A stretch of 64,000 nucleotides of DNA from positions 6,770,501 through 6,834,500 of the forward strand of contig NC_136016.1 of NCBI RefSeq assembly GCF_048128805.1, given 5' to 3'. The DNA comes from Centroberyx gerrardi. Lineage: Eukaryota > Chordata > Actinopteri > Beryciformes > Berycidae. A program made the position numbers and the translations under genes. This document shows, piece after piece, positions 15,001 through 27,100 of the stretch. Below the pieces are notes generated by a model. It saw nothing but the letters and a program-made list of their open reading frames with translations. It did no database searches and had not been told where the DNA came from. Within the stretch, counting starts at the first letter, position 1, and each line of letters starts with the position of its first letter.

Positions 15001-18000
15001 AATCACTCAACTGACCAAAATCCCACACTAAGGAAGCCATGCTTGGAGGCAGAGGATGAACTCTGTACACCAGTTGCCTCAGAGGGACTTTGCCAAGGCA
15101 GTCGTCTGTTTCCTCTGCCTTCACTCTGTATCCTAAGCCTGCACGTTCCAAACGTTCCACCATTTCAGGTGAATGCTTCCGGTAAGGATTGCAAGCAGCT
15201 ATTATTTTCAAGCCGCTGTCTGCCCTCAGAGGATCCCCTTTCACGGTTCGATCACATAGGATTTCTTTGATGGCAAAAATGGCCTCTGTGGTGTTGGCCT
15301 CATCAAAGAATAGAATGGTGTCTAGTTTGTGTGTTCTGCGGTTCTTCTCAGCAAGTATCTCAGCCTCCTTCACTTTTGTGTAGATCATCTCAGCTGTAGT
15401 TCCACCATGAACTTTGACAAGTACCATGTTCTCTAGCTTTCTTTCCTCCCTCTGCAGATCACAAAGGAAACGGACTAATCGAGTCTTTCCACAGCCAGTC
15501 TCTCCCATGATGACCACTGGAATTCCACATCGGAATCTCATGTGAATGGCTAACATCTTCATCACGTTGTCAGCAGTGAGCTCATATGTTGGGTCTGGAT
15601 CAAATTTTCTGTTCATCATTCCTTTCTCGGCACCAACAACACATGAAATCCTCTTGATTTTGTCTGGTCGGAACAACTGATCAAAGTCTTCAGTGAGACA
15701 GATTCTTTGGCGCTCCAAACCTTCAAAAAGTTTGTGTGTCATCACATTTTCTATCAGGACCTTGTGGCTGTGAGGATCAACTGCATTGAGGTTGTTTCCC
15801 CTTGAACTTCTCTTCACATGAAAGCCAAGGAATGACATTGAGCATCGGTCTGCATTAAAGAAAATGTATGGATGAGACTCACTCTCCCAATGCTTACGAA
15901 TTGTCAGACGGGCTAGAAGGTCATCCTCCGGGCTGTTATCAAAGTGCAGCAAGGGGCTTTCATCAGATGTGTTCATAGATGGTGAGGCAAAATCTCGTGC
16001 CATCAGAATCATGAACTTCACAATGAAGCCCTTGAAACCAGGTAGATGGTCAGCAAGAAAATCTGGATCACAGAAAATGGAGTGCTCACAGTCTTTCAGC
16101 TGCACATTGAGGAACCAAGAGAAGTTCTTCAGCTCAGCCCAAGATGGATCTTGCATTCCACAGTTTGACAGGAAGTGGTTTAGACAATCGATAGGATCCC
16201 CCACTTTGGACCCTTCCTGGTACTTAAATTGATCCAGGTTCTGATTCCTGTTGAAGAGCTTTAAGAATTGATAAGGTCTCTGAATTCCCTCACTGCAAAA
16301 CTCCTGCTCATCCATGAGTGGGTCTAAGGTCGTCCTCGTCAACATCCCTCGATCAGCCAACTGTTTCACCTCTTTTGGAGGTCTGCAATGGATGGTAGGC
16401 AGAATGTCAAGAAGTCCAACATTCATCTATGTGAGCAAATCAAACACAAATCAATTCACAATTAAATCATGAATCCCCTGTCTTCTGCTTTATCTCAGCA
16501 GACATTCAACAATATGACATTTCTAAAGTGACATTTCTACCTGCTTTGGTTGGTTATGAGGGGGTGTGTGTGGTCTCAGGACCTCAACAGTGATCAAGTG
16601 AGCTGCATTCCTTCTCCACAGCATTCCCTGGCTGTCACTCAAACAGCTCAGAACTAACAGATGAAACAGGAGCTCCTCCAGGCCAGAATGAACCTAACAA
16701 TTAACAAATGGAAAAAAAAGATGATTCTCAAGTACAACCTTCAACAGAACCACCTATAAATGCAGTTGCAAACGCTTTAAATATTCTGAAATCAGCTACG
16801 ACAGACTTACACCAGCAGTGTCGATGTGAAGGAGCACAGGGTCCTCCTCTCTCAAAGGTGCCAGTCTTACTGATAGAGTCTGAATCAAGGAGTCTACATC
16901 AACCCTTGGCTCAATCAACCTAATCCTTATATGTTTTGCCCTGGGAGATTTCTGCTGGAACTTCTCAAACAAACGGTCAACATAAAGGGATTTCCCTATA
17001 GAGAGAAGTAAGATCTATGTTATGGAAGGTCATTTCTATGTCTTATTTCAATTAAAAATATTTTATTATTGTGTAAATTCATTTTAACACTGTGACTTAA
17101 AAATGTCTTCATGATAATTTCTACAAATGGATGAAGGAAAAAAAAGGTGGAATGGCAATTATAATGTTTCAGTAAGAAACAAAGCAATAACAAAGTTTTT
17201 ACATGCAAAATTCTTTGTTGCTACTATTGTAAAAACATTTTTAATATTGGCATACGTGCCAACATATGACATTAGCCAAACAAGTTCTTACCAACTGCAG
17301 GGCGTACAGATGACACCACCCAGACTGACAGTTGCTCTGGAGAAATCAGTGAGACAGGGTTTTGTGGGAATGGAACAGTGAAGTGGTGGTGAAGATATTT
17401 CCTGGCACTCTCTGCTATTACACCCACTCCTGCCTGCACTTTGTGGTTGCTGAAGAAAGAGGGCACGTATCTGTGCTGGTGGCCAACGGGACTGACCATC
17501 ATCAAACGATAATGAGGGCTGGCACTTCTCTCAAGGCACTCAAAGAGCTCCCCCAGGGCCACGCTGACATCATAGCCCAACAGCCCTGGATTCACCAGGG
17601 AATAGATCCTTTGCCAGCTTCCTTTGGAGCCTTGGCCCAGAGCTCGACGAAGAAAGATCTCCACCTCCTCCTCCGTGGTCTCCTCTCTGCAGAGTAGCAC
17701 CTCATCTGTGGATGGCAGAGGCTGCTCTGGGCTCTCCATGTAAAAAGACATGACAGTTGTCAAAACCTCTGCAGTGGGACAAAGAATTAGATTGGGCTTT
17801 CCCTCCTGGAGAGCAGGTGGCAGCTTCCTCATCACATGCTGTTGGTTCATGTCAGAAAGATATGAGAGGAAGTGGGCCAGAGTTGAGATGTCCAAATACT
17901 GGTTGAGGTACTGTGGCATGTCATCTTTGAATTGCCTCCAGAGGTCCTCCAGACTATCCTCGGCATCCTTCCCGATGACATCAACATCCCCATGATCATA

Positions 18001-21000
18001 TTCCACAACACTATCATCCTCATCATCTGAGGACTGAATTAAATTCTCAGCCTCTTCCATGTCCCCTTCATGCTGTCTTGGCCAAGCTAATATTAAGTCC
18101 ATAGAGGGTTCGTATTCTTGATCATCATAATCAAACTCGTCACTTTCCAAAGCATCATGCTGAGACTGTGGCTTCAAATTCATACCTGTTGCATAAGCAT
18201 AAGCAACTCTGATATCAGCCAGGGTGCACTGGGGCTTTATGGGAAAAAGTAAATGCCATAATTGTTGAGGAACTGAGGCCTGCTGTTGACACACATTATG
18301 TATCCAGTGGCATAGGTACACCATCTGCTCTGAGGTGTAGTGGTTCAGCATGTCGAAGTGTGAGCGCTTCTCACTGATAAAGGAACACCATTCCTTATGG
18401 CAGGTTTCCATGGAATGACCCAGCTTTTGTAGCTGCTCCGTCACATCCCCACAGTACACCATATCTTTACCCTTCAGGGATAAGAATGTCACTTGGATGC
18501 ATGGCTGCTGCTCTGGGCAGCACTGGACCTGAGCGTGCCATTCCCTGAAAAGCATGTTGCCTGATGTTTGCATTTGAAGAAGGACAGTGCCCAGTCTCTG
18601 AACTCCTTCAAAAACCTGTAGTATATGGATAGAGGGGGGGATTCATACAATTAATCTCAACACATAATTTAGATCGTACACATTGGGCTTAATATTCAAA
18701 TTGATTAAATTTAAAATGTAAAATTCCACTGACCTGTGTGAACCGATTGACTTGTTCTCTGCCATGCTCTCCTTTGGACGACATGAGCATGAGTTTGTTC
18801 TGCAGCTCCAGCAGGTCCTCAAGTCTGTAGCTCTTCTCTTCTCTGCCCTTTTTCACTTTGACCAGCAGGAGGCTTTGTAGGCATCTCTGCAAATAAATGG
18901 AAAACAGAAACCAAATCAGTCATGAATAGCATAAATTATTGATAAGAATTGTTGAGCTATATTTGGTTTACTGATGACAGATTGTCATCATCTCCACTTA
19001 CCTTCTCTGTGTTTTCTTCAGACCATCCTATATGATAAACTCCCTGGGCATTAATGGAAGAGGCCAGGGAGAGAGAGGACTGCTCCACAGAACCATGGGC
19101 CTCCTTCAGTCCTTTCAGCCAGCTCAGCAAACGAGTAGATTCTCTCTGGATAGCAAAACCAGTAGCATCATTTTCACTTTGCCACAGCAACAGTGGTTTA
19201 TACACTGCACAAATATAAGGGAGAAATAGGTACCAATTTGTCTGGTAGTTTGTCATCTCTACATTGGGTATCCCACACCTGCTTAGCACAGTTCATGAAC
19301 TCATCAAAGCCAGCTCTCGGGGGGAGAGAGTAGAGCAGGGGGCCGTAGCCCATCACTGCATCATCGAAGCAGGCCACTTGGTCTATCTCTGTGTCATTCT
19401 CTCCAGCAGATATGGAGGCCAGGTCAACAAAGACCTTCACGTCTCTCATATCTATTGAGGGAACATGAAAGTTACTGACAGAGCAGGCAGGCATCTTCTA
19501 TAAGAGACAATATACTGCCCTACAATTACAGATTTATAAAAAAAAATATTAAAAAATCATTGACATTCGATGAAAGCAAATGTTTCTGCATGAACAGATA
19601 GACATCATGTAAGTGCCTTACCTTTGAGGTTCTCTTTGACCCAGCTGACTAGAGTATGGCTCGCTAGAAACTCTTCCAGACAGGCAGTGTGCTGCTTGGT
19701 GACTGTGGATAGTTGTTGCTTGGCATGTAGCAGGTCATCAGTGATGGACCCCAAGACCCTCTGCTTAAATGTGTCTTCTTCCTGTAACATTTATTTCAAG
19801 AATATAATATGCATTGACAAGAAAAGTACATTTCCTGGAGAAAATGTGTGGGCTAGCTGAAAGTATCTGGAAGTGTGTTTCCTTCAGCTTGAAAGATTAA
19901 ACATTGAATAATTATGCAGTTATGCAGTCAATATACAGTCACTGCAGTTAATCTTTTTTAAGTGTTTGCAATTTGACCATCAAATTGTTCACTCTCTGCC
20001 ATTCATTTCTATTTTATTAACAATAAATGTGAAATATTTTAAGTATATAGAGTATGAAAATGTTGAATACGTTAAAGTTGTTAGAGTTTTGGAGAGAAAA
20101 ATAATAGTAATAAAAATAATATAACAAAAGTGTGTTTTCTATTTAGCTAGTCCACTAACAAATATACTAAATTCTACAATAAATACTGTAATTGGAATTT
20201 AATGTCTGATCATGACATTACCAGTTGGGTGAGACTGCGGATTTCACTGAAGTTCCCAGAAAGTTCCATTTTTGCAGCAATTTTCAGCATTGCACTGGCT
20301 GCGGCTGCTGCCTCGTGGAGCTGTCGATACTTCTGGATTTGATCAAGTCTCAGCTCCACCCAGTTGTTCTCAAGGCTAAACTCTTCCCACCCACAAAATA
20401 TGTCAGACATCAGACTCAGCTCCTTCTTCATTAGTTTCCCATCTCCCTGGTCCCCTGTGTCCACCAAAGCCTGGTCAAGCTCCTTGAAAGTGATATCTTC
20501 ATTAGCAATTTTGATGCCAAGATGACAGAAATCTTTCAGTAGCGGTTTCCAGATTGTGTCATAGATCTGTGTTAGGGTTACTGGAACAGGCACTGTGCAG
20601 GGTTGCCCCCTTGAGGCCACAGCTGCAGCCTGCTTGACCCAAGAGGTGAGAATCAGGTTGCTCTGATGCAGAATGTGCATTTCACTGGCCATTTCCAGGA
20701 TGTTCGGACTGGTGTTATACCAGAGGACCTGGCAAGAGCCTGTCTCCCTCAACTTCCTCTGGCCATCAAAGGGTTGAACCCGCACCAGTTTGTTCAGGTT
20801 TACAGACTGGAGATCTTTTCTGTGTTGATCCTCAAGAGTGGACATCTCAGCAACTGGTTAAAAAAGAACAAAAAACAGAAAAAAACTGATGCTACTATAA
20901 GCCCGCAACAATACAGAAGCAAAGCCTTTGCAAAGCTTCTTTACATTAATATAATTTCAGTCATAATGAGGAAACTAATGATTGCTGTAGTTATTCTCAC

Positions 21001-24000
21001 CTGTGATGCTTTCTGTAACCTTCGCTATCATCTTTATCAGTGTATCCATATGCTGTCTCTGCTGATTGAAAGATTTCAAAGCTGTCTCTCTCTGAGCCAG
21101 AAGACCCTCTGCATCGGCAGGGATGGTCTCCAACTTGGTATTTTTCCTGTCTGTGGAAGACATTACACAACTAACATTAACCAATACAGTGTTTTCCATT
21201 TAGTGGGAAATTTAGTGTAGTGATCATGGAGGCCATTTGTCATATTAATGCAGGTGAATATACAAATAGAAGTGAAGGTTCATACACTGGTGGTAAAGTC
21301 TCTTAAACTGCTCTTTATAGTGCAGGGTGGTCTGTAGGTGTCCCAGTGATACATGTCCTTGAAATAGTGCTTCCACCAGGGATGCCAGTGTGCTCTGACA
21401 TCCTTGGATAACCTGCTGTGCAGCATCATCCACCTGTATGGCCTTCCAATCTGCTGCACCAGAAGAATGTATATAAGATATTGTGAACATTGAAAAAAAA
21501 AACACATTTATAAAACTGCATAAATATCCTTAACAAATTAGATACAATACCATTAGAAAGAAGGTGGTTGATGGCAGACTGTGGATCAAGCAGCTGGACC
21601 ACAGAGTTTTCTCCAAACCGTGCTGCTGACTCAACCACAATGGCGGACAGGATTGGGTCAGGGACATCCTTTACTCTGGAGGTCAGACTCTGCATCAGTT
21701 CCCCCTCTTTCCCTGCCTGAAAACATGGATGTGCTCAGTACAATCAATTCCAATCAATTGGTTTGAAAAGCAATCAACTTGGAAAATCTGGGCAGGGGAA
21801 GATCATGAAAAGAGCTCTCCCCTTCCTAAACAAGTGCCTTTTTAAGGTAGACTGCTCATCAAGATGAGTGACAAGTGTTGGGGCGGAAACTTGACCAACT
21901 GAGGGGGAGGAGGGTGGGACTAAAAACACACTTTCTGTCTCAAGGCAAAAAGTTGCAGATTGTAGCTTTAGAAAATAAATCATGTACCTGGCAGATGCTC
22001 TTGATAGCAGACTGACACAGCTTGTGGAAAGAGGTCTGTATGATATCATGGCTTCTCCTTATAGCTCCCATGGATGAGTCAAGACAGCACACCATTACTT
22101 TATCCACGTCACTTGCCTGTAGAGAAAAACAAACAACTCAGCTGTAACAGCATACTAAATGTGTGTGTGCGTGTGTGTGCGTGTGTGTGTGTGTCTGTGT
22201 GCTGTCCATTAGGGCAGCAGGGTGACCTAGGGGTTAGAGACCATCCTTAGGAATTGGAATTGGAAAGCATCCGCCCTGCTGTGTCCTTGAGCAACACACT
22301 GAATCCCTACCAGCTCCAGGACTGCTGTTCTGTTTTTGACCCTGACCTCTGACCTCCCTATGGAGGGGGAAATGGGAAAAGATAATTTCCCCACAGGAAT
22401 CAATAAAGTATCACATACCTTGGAAATCCTCTTCCTCAGGTCTTTCTCCAGGCTAGACCTCCACTGGGACAAAACTTCCTCAACAGAGCACTCCACCTTC
22501 AGCTGAGCATCCCACATCTAACAATTCAGCAACTTAATTAGTATTATTTATGAGGCCTGACATATCAAACCTGGTATAACTCTCCATGATCACACAAACT
22601 ATGCGGTGAATACTAACAGAGAAAGGCACTGAACACAACCAAAATCAACCAAATGAAGACTACTGGCTGAGATAAAACAAATGTGATATAAAGCTGGTAA
22701 TGAATATGATGCTGTGTACCTCAATTTCTTTTGGGTAGCTGAGTGATTTAGACTGCGACAAAAGGGGATTTTGCAGTAGTCCATCTCTCCACTCGCTGAT
22801 CTGCTGCTGCACATTACACAGCTCGTCAAAGAACCGCTCCTTAAAGGTCTTCATCTCATCATCTTGGGACTAAGAAGCACAAAAAGAATACAGTGAATTA
22901 CAGTTACAGTGTCACAATGAAGCAAACAAAACATCAAAACATGAGATTAATACCTCTCTTCTAAGTGCAGAATCCAACATCTCTGCCAACTTCAGCACTA
23001 GTTGGTAGGACAGCACTGCAGCCTGGTAGCACTGGACAAGTCGCACCATTCTGCATGTGTTCTTCACCACATTGATGCCACTCAAGAACACTGACTTGAT
23101 ATTTCCAGATTCGATCATTCTATAGATATAATCCAAAAATTAGAGGGAGAATAATGTCATAGCACAAAAATCAGTTGTATTTGAAGAATATTTCAGATGT
23201 CATTACCTTTCTTTTTCTTTTTCTACTCTCATCAGTATATGGGTCAAGATGTTTCCAGTATGCTGCATGTTGAAAGGATGAGAATTATCACAGATGATAA
23301 TTTTAAAGATAAATTATGTTCTTTTAAAAGTTCAGTATTTGACATTTGTACATTGTTCACCTCCACATTCAGCTGTTCTCTGTTGTTATCTCCATATTTT
23401 CGAAGCCTGTATAACAGACTTTGGATCAAGTGTTTTGGATGTATTTCAGTCAGGTCTGAGAATTCAGGAATGTCCTCAAATGCGACCAGAGACAGCCAGC
23501 TCACCAAAACCAGAGGCATCTCTTCAGCCACAGATGAGTGCTTCTGGATCAAACTCAGCATTATCCTGTGAAAAAACAAAATGTTAATGCAATTCCAACA
23601 GGATCACCATTTCAGGAAAAGAAAGTTGCTTTGAGAGGGACTCACCTTCTTTTGTCAGAGGAGGATCGTATATTCTCTCTAAAGTTGCTGAATTTGACCC
23701 CGTCCAGTCCAGACCAGTTCTCTTCCTCAACAGTTGGACCCAATCTGGTTGCATCTGCCCCTGGCTGTCTGAGTTTGTGGAGTAGTGGAATGAGCAGGAT
23801 GAGCTCCGATACCGCTTGCTGTGCACAGTAGTTTATCAACCCCAATACAATGCTGAGGGGCAGAAACAGAGAGCAGTTGGGACATACAATATTTTGTATA
23901 TCAATACCTCAGATCAATACTAATACTATTACTCGTACTACTACGACTACCACTACTCCTACTGCTACTACTACGGCTACTACTAGTACTACTACTATTA

Positions 24001-24108
24001 CTACTACTACTCCTACTGCTACTACCACTAGTACTATTACTGCTACTACTACTATTACTATTACTCCTACTGCTACTACTACTACTACTATTACTATTGC
24101 TGCTGCTG

Positions 24109-24168
<60 letters not shown>

Positions 24169-27100
24169 TTACTACTGCTACTAATACTATTACTCCTACT
24201 GCTACTGCTACTACTACTACTGCTACTGCTACTACTACTACTACTACTAATAATAATAATAATAGGTAACAATAGGGTGAATAAGCTTGTCTACATGTAC
24301 TGAGACAAAATACTTTCCCCCAACTTAAAGCTTGTGTAAACTTACTACTGTGGATTTTGGAAGGCACTGAGCAACCCCTGCAGGTTTTGGTTGTCCATTG
24401 CAGTGTCTGAGGTCACCACGTAACAAAGCTCAGCCCAGCCTTTCACTCCAAGCTCGATGTTGCATTTTCTGGTAACCATGAAAACAGACAATCCCAGCAC
24501 AAGAGGGTTGGTTCTCCTCCAGCTTTCTGCAGATGTTCCCTCTGACTCTCCTTTTAAGATGCGGATCAACTGCTCTGAAATCAGCTCTGATGCCTGGTAA
24601 TTAAAATAGAGTATTTAGATATTGGTGGAATATTGAGTGCAATGTATAATTCATGCATTTATAAGCAAGATGCAATCATTCTTCTGTTGTTGCACCAACC
24701 TTGATCATGGGGGGTTGTGAACTGTCCGGGTATTCCACCCTTTGGTGAACATAAGTGAAACTGAGCTTAAAATGTTCCAAGTTCTCACACAAGGTCTGCC
24801 TGCTCTCTTTGTTGGATGGGGACCATTTCTGGAAGATTCTGTTCAGCAGAACATTAGCCGAGAATTGCCAGGCATCTGAAATCTCCATACCCTTTGATGT
24901 TTTCCAACCAACCATAGTAAGGCCAGTTTTAACCCAACTTGGCATCATGGACCCAGCCTCCAGACGGCTAATGAGGCCTTCATAAAGGTGCAGCTCTGGA
25001 TAAAACACAAGCATGGTGGATGATCAGTTTATATAAAAAGACTCATACCTGCTGTGCTGTTTTGACAAGCTGAAGCTAAATGGTTTGCTTATCTTACCTT
25101 TAACTTGTGAGTCCGTTGGAATATGAATATGTCTTGTGGCAATCTCTGCGATCTCTTTCTGCCGTTGCTGTACACCATACTGATAGGTAAACAACTGTCC
25201 TCTAGTTAGGTAACTTTCCTCAATGGAAAGACTTGCTTCTATCAAGTAGCCTTGCTGCTGATGTAGGCCACTGAAGACAAAATGTTGTAAAATAATGTGT
25301 TACTATGACAGATTCATTATTAGATGATTATTGCAGCTGAAAACTATATTACAGCTAAATACAAAAATCATTAATACTCACACAAAATGTGTCATTTCAA
25401 GGGGGACATATCCATTTTCATCATATAGCAACAGCTTATCATGCTTTTTGTTGAATCTAAACTTTCTGTCTAACACGGCATAGATGTGAACGGTGAACAT
25501 GGGAACATCGGGTGGAGGTCTCACTGGACTTCGATCACTATGGAGAGAGAAAAATACACATTATGTTGGTTTTGGTTACTGTAATGACACACATATTTAT
25601 AGAGACAGCTTTAGCCATAGTATTTGGGATAGCTGGACTCACCGTTTCCCCCTGCTTTGGGATGTTTTCATGCCTTCATCTGCTGTTTTAGAGGCTGGCA
25701 TATTTGACTGTTTCTCACTCTCCGCCTCTCCAGCCACTGCTTTGGCATAAGACTTGGGCTTGGCACCTTTCTGTACTTGGGAGTCTGTGGGATCATCTGA
25801 GATTCCTCCAGAGGGATGCACCTCTTTACTCTTTTGTTCGTCTTTGCGGTTTGCATTCTGCTCCATGGGAGAATCTGATGATACACCATTACTTTCTGTA
25901 TTTTCACGTGTGGGTTGAGAAGAATCAGATTGGTCATTTTGCTTTAACTGAGTCTTAGCAGTGTCTTGCAGCTGGGTATCGAGTGTGTGGTCGTTTTGCT
26001 TTAGCTGCGTCTCGGCAGTGTTGTTGTCTTGCATTGGCTGGGCATTGGCAATGTGGTCATCTTGCATTGGCTGAGTTTTGGCAGCATGTTCTCCTTGGCA
26101 AGGCTGGGTCTCTTCAGTGCACTCTTCTTGTTTTGGCCCCGCAAAGTCTGCAGCTTCTGTCTGTGTTTCCTGATTGCTCTGAACAACTACTGGAGTCTGT
26201 GTTACTCTGTTCCTGCCTTTACACTTCCTTGTTTGAGTCTGAGCTTGCACCATCTTAGTATCTTTGTGGTGTTGTGTTCCACTGTTTTTTACATTATGCA
26301 TCAATCCATCTTTTTGGGGCTGAGACTGACTGGTTTCAGCTTGGTGATCCTCCTGTTGTGTTTCCAGTGTCATGCTTTCCTGAATTTGGCTGGTTATACT
26401 CTCCATAACTTCCATCTTGTCCTTGTCTTTGTTCTGACCTTTGACATCTCCCTCTCCTTGGACGTTGGAAACATTCTTTTTTCTTCTTTTATTTCTCCTT
26501 GTCCTCTTTTTTATATCTTGAACTTTCTTGCTGGGATCGCATTGTGCTTGCACCTGAAATAGACATGCAATGTTACAACAAAATGCAGAAAAAAGGTTGT
26601 AAATGTTCATATTTAATGTACATATGTTCAGGCCATACGGTCCATATGTACTTAAAACCCCACACAACACACATCCTGTACTTTTTAGTACTCTGCATCC
26701 TTTTGCAGCTCAGCACCTTACACACTGATAATTGTAAATTGTTTATAACTGGCCACCTTTCTACTTATTTTATCTATTCCTTGCTATTTTTATTTTTTAT
26801 TTTTTATCCTATGTTATTATGTACATATAGCTTTTATGATACTTGTCATTTTTCCCTGTATATAGCTTTATATTATTATATATTATTATATTGATATCCT
26901 GTTACTACGTTTGCTATTTGCACAGTTGTCGGAGTTGTTGCAACTCCATTTTACTGTACATGTACAATTATGCATGTGACAAATAAATCTCTTGAATCTT
27001 GAATCTTGAATCTATTATTTTGTATATGTAAGATTGAGAAGCATAAGAAGAGGTTTCTCTGAAATCCTGAAAATTGATATGCATTCTTCGCCAGGACGTG

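Noticed and set aside
12643..15383. Plus-strand ORFs opposite the giant rnf213 exon
   Set aside because: Antisense shadows of a strongly conserved coding exon; no own start context, splice sites or protein-like motifs.
19146..19204. Longer version of the rnf213 exon 19,002-19,145 starting at an acceptor near 19,204
   Set aside because: The longer form breaks reading phase with the exon before it. The acceptor TGCTATCCAG next to 19,145 keeps phase and matches the human protein.
23850..24303. Several long ORFs of poly-Thr, poly-Ser, poly-Val and poly-Leu on both strands
   Set aside because: They are translations of the (ACT)n microsatellite in all frames, with no other coding evidence.
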